Position numbers and translations under genes: made by a program. Below, one piece after another: positions 1 through 6,050 of a DNA stretch of 6,719 nt; positions within the stretch are counted from its first letter, which is position 1; each line of letters begins with the position of its first letter. Where the stretch lies: NCBI GenBank assembly GCA_947628325.1, contig CANQZL010000088.1:1-6719 (forward strand). Reading direction: 5' to 3'. The notes under the pieces were generated by a model that worked only from the letters and a program-made list of their open reading frames with translations, made no database searches and was not told the DNA's origin. Source of the DNA: an uncultured Bacilli bacterium (GTDB lineage: Bacteria; Bacillota_I; Bacilli_A; RF39; UBA660).

Positions 1-9
1 ATTTTTAGT

Positions 10-37
10 ACCAATGACTATTCTAATACATAATCTA
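10..37 (+). promoter_or_regulatory. Possible mother-cell (SigK/SigE-like) promoter of cwlJ
   Basis: CATAATCTA at 29-37 fits the SigK -10 pattern CATAnnnTA, and an AC at 10-11 lies 17 nt upstream, the usual SigK -35 spacing. An overlapping ATACAT at 26-31 resembles part of a SigE -10. A SigK start near 43-44 would cut into the RBS, which argues against that reading; a SigE-type start a few bases earlier would leave it intact. In Bacillus subtilis cwlJ is a mother-cell gene. The motifs are short and the DNA is AT-rich, so this is only suggestive. Confidence 0.25.
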
Positions 38-41
38 TATT

Positions 42-47
42 AGGTGA
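42..47 (+). promoter_or_regulatory. Ribosome binding site of cwlJ that decides the start
   Basis: AGGTGA matches the 3' part of the Shine-Dalgarno consensus and lies 5 nt before ATG 53. It overlaps the alternative GTG start at 44, which would have no RBS of its own, so translation should begin at 53. Confidence 0.75.
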
Positions 48-52
48 ATGTT

Positions 53-475
53 ATGCTATTAAATTATACTTCTAAAGAATTAGAATTATTAGCGAGAATT
101 ATGCGAGCTGAAGCTTTAAATGAAGGAAATCTTGGAATGTTAATGGTTGGTAATGTTGTAGTTAATCGTGCTATTGCATCATGTCTTACTTTCTCTGATA
201 TTCGAACAATAAGTGATGCTATCTATCAACCAAATCAATTTGTTGGTACTAAAAGTTCACTTTTTCAATCTAAACCTACTACAAATGAAAAGAATTTAGC
301 TAAAAGAGTTTTAAATGGTGAATATTATCATCCAGCTACTAATGCTTTATGGTTTTATGCTCCTTCTCCTAATACATCTTGTAAAAATACTTGGTATGAC
401 CAACAACTAGCTGGATCTTATAAAAATCATTGTTTCTATGAACCAAAACCAGGTGTATGTCCAGAACTTTATTAA
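53..475 (+). CDS. cwlJ: Spore cortex-lytic cell wall hydrolase CwlJ
   Basis: The product is a 140-residue single-domain SleB/CwlJ-type hydrolase (Hydrolase_2 family). It starts almost directly with the catalytic domain: the ARIMRAEA segment carries the conserved glutamate (E20), MVGNVVVNRA follows at 31-40, IYQPNQF at 57-63, and the C-terminal KNTWYDQQ and YKNHCFYEP segments (111-131) match those I recall from Bacillus CwlJ. The lack of a signal peptide and of a peptidoglycan-binding domain, and the length of about 140 aa, separate CwlJ from the longer secreted SleB. Known role of the family: cortex peptidoglycan hydrolysis during germination, triggered by Ca-dipicolinate, with the protein made in the mother cell and held in the coat with the help of GerQ. 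ATG at 53 is chosen because AGGTGA at 42-47 is a good RBS 5 nt upstream. An in-frame GTG at 44 lies inside that RBS, and an in-frame TAG at 41-43 rules out a longer start. No gerQ is visible in the window. Confidence 0.93.
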   Translation: MLLNYTSKELELLARIMRAEALNEGNLGMLMVGNVVVNRAIASCLTFSDIRTISDAIYQPNQFVGTKSSLFQSKPTTNEKNLAKRVLNGEYYHPATNALWFYAPSPNTSCKNTWYDQQLAGSYKNHCFYEPKPGVCPELY

Positions 476-505
476 AAAAGTACTAAATTATTTTTTAGTA
501 CTTTT
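476..505. terminator. Bidirectional intrinsic terminator between cwlJ and the Nudix gene
   Basis: A perfect 12-bp inverted repeat (AAAAGTACTAAA at 476-487, TTTAGTACTTTT at 494-505) encloses a 6-nt loop. It begins right after the cwlJ stop. The plus strand ends in CTTTTCTT, and the minus strand runs into six T (A-run at 474-479), so both convergent transcripts can terminate here. The Nudix stop codon (488-490) sits in the loop, and its final Lys-Ser-Thr-Lys codons sit in or next to the stem. The stem has few G-C pairs, so strength is uncertain. Confidence 0.65.
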
Positions 506-1315
506 CTTATATCTAAATAATGCCGATGGTCTATGACCAGCTCCTGTTTGCACAAATTCAGTCTTTTCTACTTTATCAGCTATTATTCTTCTAAAGGCTG
601 GATCTAATAACTTTTTATTTAATATTACTTCATATACTTGTTGTAAATCTCCTAAAGCAAATAAATCTGGCATCATATTGAAAACAACATCTGTATAATT
701 AATTTTATTCTTCAATCTTTCAATACCAGACCAAATAACTAAAGGATGATCAAATGCTATTTTATCATTTTCAATAATTTCAAATTTATATTTATCACTT
801 GTAGATTCTTTAAGAGTTTTCTTTATTTTAAATTTAATTGTTTCTTCTCCGTTATCTAATACAACTGTAACATTATCATCTTCTTCAAAATAGTTAACAT
901 TAAACCAAGAAGCATTAGAACTTAAATTATCTTTTAAACGATTTTTATCTACTAAAGCCATATAAGAAACTGATACAACTCTCATACGTGGGTCTCTTTT
1001 AACATCTCCAAAAGAATATAATTGTTCTAAATAAATATCATGTAAATTAGTTTCTCTTGCTAATATCCTTCTTGGACATTCTTCTAAATCTTCATTAATA
1101 TCTAAAAATCCTCCTGGTAAACACCATTTATCTTTATATGGATAATCATTTCTTTTTACTAAAAGAACACTCATATATTTTTTATTAGATTTTCTGTAAT
1201 TAGTTTGTACTTCATCACTAATACTTAGTATTAATATATCTGTAGTCAAGGATAGTCTATCATAATCATTAGGATTATAGGCTCTTAAAAATTCTTCTTC
1301 ACTTTTATACATCAT
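488..1315 (-). CDS. Nudix-domain protein with NrtR-type winged helix; catalytic box degenerate
   Basis: The 275-aa product has a Nudix fold in its N-terminal half (about 22-140, Nudix box 69-91) and an NrtR-like winged helix-turn-helix at about 205-270. The helix domain is recognised by the FRRIIADKVEKTEF stretch and the GHRPSALFRYK wing, equivalent to the GRPAxLYR signature of NrtR regulators. The N-terminal half also has the layout of clostridial Nudix proteins of this type (YNPNDYDR, LEQLYSFGDVKRDPRMRVVSVSYMA). Against the consensus Gx5Ex7REUxEExGU, G69, E75, R83 and E88 are kept, but the RE glutamate is Ile84, the first glutamate of EE is Arg87 and the last Gly is Asn90. These losses should weaken or abolish metal-dependent hydrolysis, so a ligand-sensing transcription regulator is more likely than an enzyme. 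NrtR proteins bind ADP-ribose-type ligands and usually control NAD genes; none is nearby, so the regulon is open. Two ATG codons occur in tandem at 1315 and 1312; the RBS GAGGTG is 8 nt before the first. Confidence 0.88.
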   Translation of the reverse strand: MMYKSEEEFLRAYNPNDYDRLSLTTDILILSISDEVQTNYRKSNKKYMSVLLVKRNDYPYKDKWCLPGGFLDINEDLEECPRRILARETNLHDIYLEQLYSFGDVKRDPRMRVVSVSYMALVDKNRLKDNLSSNASWFNVNYFEEDDNVTVVLDNGEETIKFKIKKTLKESTSDKYKFEIIENDKIAFDHPLVIWSGIERLKNKINYTDVVFNMMPDLFALGDLQQVYEVILNKKLLDPAFRRIIADKVEKTEFVQTGAGHRPSALFRYKKSTKK

Positions 1316-1323
1316 ATTAATAA

Positions 1324-1345
1324 CACCTCGTATTAATTATAACAC
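1324..1345 (-). promoter_or_regulatory. Extended -10 promoter and RBS of the Nudix gene
   Basis: On the minus strand, TGTTATAAT (1344-1336) is a perfect -10 box with a TGn extension, followed 6 nt later by the RBS GAGGTG (1329-1324) and then ATG at 1315. No good -35 box is seen at 16-18 nt. A start near 1329-1330 would fall at the edge of the RBS, so transcription may instead begin upstream, at the promoter-like repeat at 1391-1416. Confidence 0.5.
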
Positions 1346-1390
1346 AAATAGATGAATATATATGGTATTTTTATTACTCTAATTATAAAT

Positions 1391-1435
1391 AGCAATAAAT
1401 ATTTTTATTTGTAAAGTTAAATAAAAAATACTTTT
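1391..1435 (-). repeat. Promoter-like repeat, copy A (upstream of the Nudix gene)
   Basis: This stretch resembles 3893-3935 in the same orientation. 1391-1411 matches 3893-3913 at 18 of 21 positions, including an identical 12-mer TATTTTTATTTG, and collinear AAGTTA and AAATACTT blocks follow after small gaps. Read on the minus strand it offers TTTACA (1416-1411), an 18-nt spacer ending in TGC, and TATTTA (1392-1387), a weak extended -10 promoter facing the Nudix gene. The inverted repeat that is perfect in copy B is imperfect here. Confidence 0.5.
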
Positions 1436-1460
1436 ATAATATATAAATATAATAACAAGT

Positions 1461-1481
1461 AAAAAAGCTCCATACGGAGTC
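1461..1481 (-). terminator. Probable intrinsic terminator of the 731-aa gene
   Basis: On the minus strand a short G+C-rich hairpin (CTCC, loop GTAT, GGAG) is followed by C and six T. It lies 33 nt past the stop codon of the 731-aa gene. The stem is only 4 bp, with an A-C mismatch and a G-T pair below it, so termination may be leaky. It is the most G+C-rich feature in this intergenic stretch. Confidence 0.5.
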
Positions 1482-1513
1482 ATACACTTAAATATATTTA
1501 TATAAATTAAATA

Positions 1514-3709
1514 TTAATGCATTTTTATAGATTTTTCTGTTTCTTTTCCTTCTTTTAAATGATAAGCTTTTAGGTCACTTAACCCAACAGCAGGAATAGA
1601 GACATCTCCTACTTTCCTAGAAAAATTAGCAAACTTTAATTTATTAGCAATTTGTTTTTCAATATCAGAATTTATACTATTAATTCTTGCAATTAATGAA
1701 TTTACTAAAGACTCATATTCACCAGTTGTTTTATCAAGAGAAGGTAAACTATTTAAATAATCAATAAGTTTTTTTAATTCTTTTGGTTCTAAATAATTAA
1801 CGCATTCTTTAATAACATTATCTAAAGACAATTTTGTTATTTCATCAAACATACCATCAGGATTCATTGTCTTTAACGAATTTACAAAAGCTTCAGGATT
1901 AGTATTAAATTTAGCGACATATTCCATAATTATCTCATGTTTTGAATCTATACTATTTTTTACAACCGGAATTGTAGATGGGTTTGGTGTTGGTGCAGGT
2001 GTTGGAACAGAAGGATTTGGTGCAGGTGCAGAAGTAACAGTTGGGGGTTCAAGCTTTGTTGGAGAATTACTTTGGTTTATTTTTAATTTATTACTAATAG
2101 GCAAAGCCGATTCATCAATAGTTGGTAATTTTTCAGGTACTCCTTTAAGGACCAAATTATTTAAAAAGCCACCTCCTGTTAAAATATCATATACTGATAA
2201 ACTAGCTGCCCCACATAATAAAGTAATTAAACACATTTTACCATATTTTAAAACAGCTTTTTTAAAGCTCAACTTTTCTTTTTTATTATAATCAATTAAA
2301 GTATATAATAACCTAATTGCTTTTATTTTATTTTTAGTATCTAAACCTTTTATAATATTTTTTAATTCATTTATATTTGAAGGAATACTCTCACAATAAA
2401 CATTATTTTCACTTAAATATTGACAAACAATTGCAACAATTGCTTTTTCTTCTAAAGAAACTTCTTCTAATAATTTTTGGTTAATTAGTGTTATTTCTTT
2501 AGCATTATCTTTTTCATATAATTTAGCATCTAACTCAATAATCTGCTTTCGCATTTTATTCGTTTTGAATTTATCTTTCAAATTTTTTATAACACTTATA
2601 ACACTTTTTGTAGCTACACTTCCAACTCCAACCATTGCTCCTATAGCAATAGAAACAGCAATATTTTCAGTAGTTAAAAATTTATTTATTGAATTTCCTA
2701 TATGTGGAATACCTTGCCCAAAAGAGGTTAATAATGCAACAGCTCCACTTGAAAGAAATTTAATAACAGTGCTCTCGGATAACTTAGATACTAATCCTCC
2801 CACAACAGCTGTAGATAAAGGAGCTGATAAAATCGCAGGATTAATAGCATTTATACTAGTCGCAACAGAAGCCCCAATAGAAGTAGTTCCAATTACTGGT
2901 TTAACGACTTTATTATTTATTTTTTGAAATATATTCTCTTGACATTTTTCTAATCGTTTATCAATATTTATTTTTTTACCATTAATTTTATTGAGTATGC
3001 GACATAGCTTTTCTTTAAGAGGTATATCCAAATTATAAATAGTTTCTCTCAATGATAAATAACCAGTATCATAAAAACTAACTTTATTATTTTTTAAAAA
3101 TAAACGAATTCCCTCTTGGATTTCCTCGCTAAATCTTGTATCACATATAGTCCCATCTTTATCTGTTTTAATTTCAAAACCTTCTAGTATTTTATTTAAT
3201 TCGTAATTCTTATTAACAATTTTCTTATATTTATTACCTTTAATAAGTTTATAAGTAGTATATCCACCTAAAGCCGCCCCAGCTCCAATTTTTAAAGATA
3301 GTGTTGGTGCCAAAATTAAAGCAGTTCTACCAGCTAAAGAAACAACTGTTGATTCCGCCATAGGTTTGATAAGGCTTTCATATCCTCCTCGAAGAAATTT
3401 TGAAAAAGCCGTAGTAGATCCAGAAATAAGATCTTTTAAAACTACATCTACTTTTTGATTAATATTTGTAATTAATATTTTTATATCTTCATACTCTTTA
3501 GAGCTTAAACTTTTTTTTAAATATTCTGTTAATTCTAAAAAATCTGTTATTTCATTTTTATAATTTATTTTTCTAGAGTCTAAAGCTTTTTTTAATATAT
3601 CAACTTTTGCTTTATCAAGTTCTTTTATTAATTGATTAGTAACATTTACTTTGTTTTCTCTTATTCTTTCAGAAAACATTGGAGGATTTAAAGCTATCGC
3701 ATCATTCAT
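1514..3709 (-). CDS. Large unassigned protein with hydrophobic Gly/Ala-rich segments and Pro-rich linker
   Basis: I do not recognise this 731-aa protein. From the N-terminus it has: a charged helical region (1-115); a Gly/Ala-rich hydrophobic stretch (about 117-153, with GAGAALGG); a mixed soluble part (155-265); a long small-residue-rich hydrophobic region (about 269-331); another hydrophobic segment (about 349-375, IAIGAMVGVGSVA); a charged helical region (376-485); one compact hydrophobic segment (about 489-507) ending near GGG; a Ser/Pro/Thr-rich linker (about 550-582) with repeated PAPNP/PTPAPTP units; and a soluble helical C-terminal domain (586-731). There is no signal peptide, and Lys is very common. 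The layout suggests a membrane-inserting or membrane-associated protein whose Pro-rich linker carries a separate domain, but no enzymatic motif is seen. ATG 3709 is preferred to the TTG at 3721, because GGTGA (3719-3715) is an RBS 5 nt before it and the ATG overlaps the stop of the 54-aa gene. A second family member is needed to name it. Confidence 0.85.
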   Translation of the reverse strand: MNDAIALNPPMFSERIRENKVNVTNQLIKELDKAKVDILKKALDSRKINYKNEITDFLELTEYLKKSLSSKEYEDIKILITNINQKVDVVLKDLISGSTTAFSKFLRGGYESLIKPMAESTVVSLAGRTALILAPTLSLKIGAGAALGGYTTYKLIKGNKYKKIVNKNYELNKILEGFEIKTDKDGTICDTRFSEEIQEGIRLFLKNNKVSFYDTGYLSLRETIYNLDIPLKEKLCRILNKINGKKINIDKRLEKCQENIFQKINNKVVKPVIGTTSIGASVATSINAINPAILSAPLSTAVVGGLVSKLSESTVIKFLSSGAVALLTSFGQGIPHIGNSINKFLTTENIAVSIAIGAMVGVGSVATKSVISVIKNLKDKFKTNKMRKQIIELDAKLYEKDNAKEITLINQKLLEEVSLEEKAIVAIVCQYLSENNVYCESIPSNINELKNIIKGLDTKNKIKAIRLLYTLIDYNKKEKLSFKKAVLKYGKMCLITLLCGAASLSVYDILTGGGFLNNLVLKGVPEKLPTIDESALPISNKLKINQSNSPTKLEPPTVTSAPAPNPSVPTPAPTPNPSTIPVVKNSIDSKHEIIMEYVAKFNTNPEAFVNSLKTMNPDGMFDEITKLSLDNVIKECVNYLEPKELKKLIDYLNSLPSLDKTTGEYESLVNSLIARINSINSDIEKQIANKLKFANFSRKVGDVSIPAVGLSDLKAYHLKEGKETEKSIKMH

Positions 3710-3866
3710 TTTCTTCACCAATCAATTCTTTATAATTTTCTTCTAACTTATTTAAAATTTCCAAATATAAAGCACACTCATAAAAATCTAAATTCTGTAT
3801 TGTATCATTATCTAAAAAATCTATATTTTCAAATAAACTTTTTACATCCAATAAATTATCTTCCAT
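3702..3866 (-). CDS. Small acidic protein (54 aa) translationally coupled to the 731-aa gene
   Basis: This short frame starts MEDNLLDVKSLF and ends LIGEENE, and is mostly helix-forming residues. It has about twice as many Asp/Glu as Lys and no Arg, so it is strongly acidic, in contrast to the lysine-rich protein encoded next. It has one Cys (C31) and no signal or membrane segment. Its TGA stop (3704-3702) overlaps the ATG of the downstream gene by 8 bp (ATGAATGA), the usual layout of translational coupling. Upstream, AGGA (3881-3878) is a possible RBS 11 nt before the ATG, a little far, and an extended -10 promoter lies just behind it. Function unknown; a partner, chaperone or neutralising protein for the 731-aa product would fit the charge and gene order, but this is inference. 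Confidence 0.7.
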   Translation of the reverse strand: MEDNLLDVKSLFENIDFLDNDTIQNLDFYECALYLEILNKLEENYKELIGEENE

Positions 3867-3887
3867 ATTATCACTATTCCTAATATA

Positions 3888-3916
3888 ATATTAGCAAATA
3901 TTATTTTTATTTGCAA
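3888..3916 (-). promoter_or_regulatory. Promoter with operator-like inverted repeat, 54-aa/731-aa unit
   Basis: On the minus strand TTGCAA (3916-3911), a 17-nt spacer ending in TGC, and TAATAT (3893-3888) form a moderate extended -10 promoter. The spacer is almost wholly filled by a perfect inverted repeat, GCAAATA-N7-TATTTGC (3894-3914), as expected for an operator. The predicted start near 3881 leaves a very short leader with AGGA at its 5' end. Confidence 0.5.
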
Positions 3917-3935
3917 GTTAGGTAAAATACTTATA
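3893..3935 (-). repeat. Promoter-like repeat, copy B (upstream of the 54-aa gene)
   Basis: This is the partner of the sequence at 1391-1435. Both copies lie in the same orientation, each a short way upstream of a minus-strand gene, and together they bracket the 54-aa/731-aa unit. Confidence 0.5.
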
Positions 3936-4070
3936 AAAAGCACTTAACCGATATATTAGTTAAATATTTTTAATAATTATATTATGCATAGAGCTCAATT
4001 TTAAATATAGAATAATTAAAATAATTTTTTAAAGTACAAATATATTTTAGTTAAAAGTGCCTTTTATTAT
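3928..4070. repeat. Inverted-repeat-bounded AT-rich element, possibly MITE-like
   Basis: GCACTTAAC with an A-run before it (3935-3948) is inverted as GTTAAAAGTGCCTTTT at 4050-4065; the arms match apart from a 2-nt gap and a few differences, about 100 bp apart. Within the left part, TTAAC and GTTAA (3944-3948, 3959-3963) form a second, local palindrome of which 16 of 20 positions are symmetric. The interior holds no credible ORF. It could be a small non-autonomous element, or a weak terminator for the acyl-CoA synthetase transcript, since the minus strand reads GTGCTTTTT at 3943-3935. No clear target duplication is seen. Confidence 0.3.
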
Positions 4071-4260
4071 TTATTCTAGTAACTATTTCTTCTATTTTGC
4101 CTTAATCCATTCCATTTTCTAAAAGAATTTTAGCATAGTCTTCTAAAGAACATTCATGATTAATCATATATCTAATAGTTTCTTCTAATTTATAAGTTCT
4201 ATCTCTCATTATTTTAACTTGTTCTAATTCTGTTTCATATTTATTCTACGTTCTTATTAT
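4051..4260 (-). pseudogene. Decayed small gene downstream of the acyl-CoA synthetase
   Basis: One minus-strand frame reads as a plausible helical protein for about 65 codons but is interrupted. After an ATA run at 4263-4255 and a TAG at 4248-4246 it gives KYETELEQV, RDRTYKLEETIRYMI and SLEDYAKILLENGMD, then a TAA (4104-4102), then GKIEEIVTRINNKRHF to a second TAA at 4053-4051. A strong RBS, AAAGGAG (4276-4270), lies 8 nt past the stop of the acyl-CoA synthetase and 6-12 nt before the ATA codons, where an ATG would be expected. Loss of the start codon and two nonsense changes explain the pattern. The longest open piece from an ATG is 4102-4209 (35 codons), with no RBS. I do not recognise the family. 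Confidence 0.5.
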
Positions 4261-4284
4261 TATAAGCTTCTCCTTTAAGTAAAA

Positions 4285-6006
4285 CTATTTATTTTCTTTT
4301 TCTAGTTCACGATAATCTACTTTACCAATCATTGTTTTAGGTAAGGATTCTCTAAAAACATATTCTTTAGGTAACATAAATTTAGCTAAATTTTTTTCAC
4401 AATAATCTTTTATATCTTTTTTAACTTTAAGTGTTGCTTTAATACCATTATTTAATACTATATAAGCTTTAGGTACTTGAACTTTATAGGGATGAGGAAT
4501 ACCAATAACTCCACAATTTAAAACATCTTTATGACTCATTATAACTTCTTCAATATGAGATGGATAAACATTATAACCAGATACTATTAACATTCTTTTA
4601 AGTCTAGAAACAAAGTATAAAACACCATTTTCATTCATATATCCCAAATCCCCAGTATGAACCCATATTTTACCTTTATTATCTTTTTCTAATATCTCAT
4701 TAGTTTCTTTTTCATTTTCCAAATATCCCGCCATAACTATTGGACCACTAACACATATTTCTCCAGTTTCCCCTAATTTAGCTTCTTCTCTTGTATCAAT
4801 ATTTATTATTTTTATTTCATTACTAGGTAAAGGAATTCCAACACTTCCTAGTTCAGCAGAACCTAAAGCTCCAAACGCTACTGGACCAGTTGTTTCAGTC
4901 ATTCCATAGCCTTGAATAACATTACTTTGACAATTATGTTGTTTTAAAAATTTATTAATTTCTTCATTTTTAGCAATACTAAGTGAATCTCCTCCTGAAA
5001 TAACATATTTAACATATGACAAATCTACATTATTCATATATTTATTTGTAAGTAAAGCTTCAAATAAAGTTGGTACACCTGGTACAAAAGAAGGTTTATA
5101 TTTAGTAAGTATCTTATCAAATCTTCTAGCATCAAATTGAGGTATTAAAATACTACTAGCTCCTAAACATAAAGGTCCATGTACACAAACAACTAAGCCA
5201 AAGCAATGAAATAAAGGCAATACGGCTAAAGCTGAATCTTTATTATTTATTAAAGGGAAAATTATTTCGGCTTGTTTAGCTACAGCATTTATATTTCCAT
5301 TTGTTAAGACAATATTTTTAGGAATTCCCGTAGTTCCTCCACTATGTAATATAACTGCTGGTTGATCTTTTGTCGTTTTAGCTAGAACTTTATCTTGATA
5401 TTTGTAGCCTCTATTCATAAAGTCGTTCCAAAATAGAAAACTTTCACTTTTCTTAGGAACTTCTACCTTTCTTCCCTGGGTAATATAATATCCTACTTTT
5501 AATAAGACAGGCATTGAATCACTAGGAGAAACAATAATAGTTTTATAAACACTTGTATCATCTATTATTTCTTTAACTTTTTTATAACTTAAATTAATTG
5601 CTATTAACATAACACTTTTAGTAGATATTAGTGAAGATTTAATTTCTTCTTGAGCTGATAAAGGATGTATCATATTAGCTATTGCTCCTATTTTATTTAT
5701 TGCATAAAAAGCAATTACAGCTTCTGGAGTATTAGCCATACAAATAGTTACTACATCTCCTGGTCTTATTCCTTGACTTCTTAAAGCTCTAGAACATAAA
5801 TTAATTTCATTAAAAAATGAACTAAAAGTAATCTTTCTATTAAAATAATTCAAAGCTATACTATTCATATTATCTTTATTTTTTTCTTTTAAATATTCAT
5901 ATAAAGATACATTTGGTACTTCAATATTTCGTTCTTTCTTTTGATAAAATTTATACCAAGGATACTTATATTTTATTTTATTAAATAATGTTTTTAAATT
6001 ACTCAT
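4285..6006 (-). CDS. AMP-forming acyl-CoA synthetase (FadD-like, ANL superfamily)
   Basis: This is a full-length class I adenylate-forming enzyme of 573 aa (positions counted from ATG 6006). The core motifs are all present in order: phosphate-binding SGGTTGIPK (222-230), the PLFHCFG segment (264-270), PGVPTLFEALL (309-319), GYGMTETTG (366-374), HTGDLGY (450-456), the hinge SRLKRMLIVSGYNVYP (467-482) and the C-terminal PKTMIGKVDY (556-565) with the catalytic lysine at 562. Such enzymes convert a carboxylic acid, ATP and CoA to acyl-CoA, AMP and diphosphate, via an acyl-adenylate, in the cytosol or at the membrane. The motif set and length fit medium- or long-chain fatty acids best, but the substrate cannot be read from sequence. 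The start is ATG 6006, with RBS AAGGAG (6020-6015) 8 nt upstream; the TTG at 6009 is in frame but less likely. Stop is TAG. A decayed small gene follows at once. The divergent TetR gene and the palindromes over its promoter imply ligand-controlled repression. Confidence 0.93.
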   Translation of the reverse strand: MSNLKTLFNKIKYKYPWYKFYQKKERNIEVPNVSLYEYLKEKNKDNMNSIALNYFNRKITFSSFFNEINLCSRALRSQGIRPGDVVTICMANTPEAVIAFYAINKIGAIANMIHPLSAQEEIKSSLISTKSVMLIAINLSYKKVKEIIDDTSVYKTIIVSPSDSMPVLLKVGYYITQGRKVEVPKKSESFLFWNDFMNRGYKYQDKVLAKTTKDQPAVILHSGGTTGIPKNIVLTNGNINAVAKQAEIIFPLINNKDSALAVLPLFHCFGLVVCVHGPLCLGASSILIPQFDARRFDKILTKYKPSFVPGVPTLFEALLTNKYMNNVDLSYVKYVISGGDSLSIAKNEEINKFLKQHNCQSNVIQGYGMTETTGPVAFGALGSAELGSVGIPLPSNEIKIINIDTREEAKLGETGEICVSGPIVMAGYLENEKETNEILEKDNKGKIWVHTGDLGYMNENGVLYFVSRLKRMLIVSGYNVYPSHIEEVIMSHKDVLNCGVIGIPHPYKVQVPKAYIVLNNGIKATLKVKKDIKDYCEKNLAKFMLPKEYVFRESLPKTMIGKVDYRELEKENK

Positions 6007-6028
6007 CAATATCTCTCCTTACAAAAAA

Positions 6029-6050
6029 ATATTAAACACTTGTTGAATAT
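6029..6050. promoter_or_regulatory. Operator-like palindrome 2, downstream of the start point
   Basis: ATATTAAACA (6029-6038), CT, TGTTGAATAT (6041-6050): again 10-bp arms with 9 of 10 paired. It shares the plan ATATnnnACA-N2-TGTnnnATAT with the neighbouring palindrome; their centres are 18 bp apart and they overlap by 4 bp. Confidence 0.6.

Larger units (their letters stand above)
3867..4284. other. Intergenic region without an intact gene
   Basis: From left to right this stretch holds the promoter and inverted repeat of the 54-aa gene (3888-3916), the inverted-repeat element (3928-4070) and the decayed small gene with its surviving RBS (4051-4276). No tRNA, rRNA, riboswitch-like structure or intact ORF was found in it. 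Confidence 0.7.

Noticed and set aside
2..11. TTTTTAGTAC at the left edge, resembling the right arm of the terminator at 494-505
   Set aside because: The partner arm would lie outside the window, so a terminator of an upstream gene cannot be supported.
44..52. GTG start for cwlJ at 44
   Set aside because: The GTG is part of the AGGTGA that serves as RBS for ATG 53, and nothing RBS-like lies ahead of it.
1316..1513. Search for a small gene between the Nudix and 731-aa genes
   Set aside because: No frame of useful length with a start and RBS on either strand; the stretch is explained by promoter, repeat and terminator.
2565..2927. Open frame of 120 codons on the plus strand
   Set aside because: It lies wholly antisense to the 731-aa gene, has no RBS or promoter of note, and its hydrophobic translation mirrors the hydrophobic segments encoded on the other strand.
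3710..3721. TTG start at 3721 for the 731-aa gene
   Set aside because: ATG 3709 has an RBS at 5 nt and forms the coupling overlap with the 54-aa stop; the TTG would add only four residues.
6007..6009. TTG start at 6009 for the acyl-CoA synthetase
   Set aside because: ATG follows directly at 6006 with ideal 8-nt spacing from AAGGAG.
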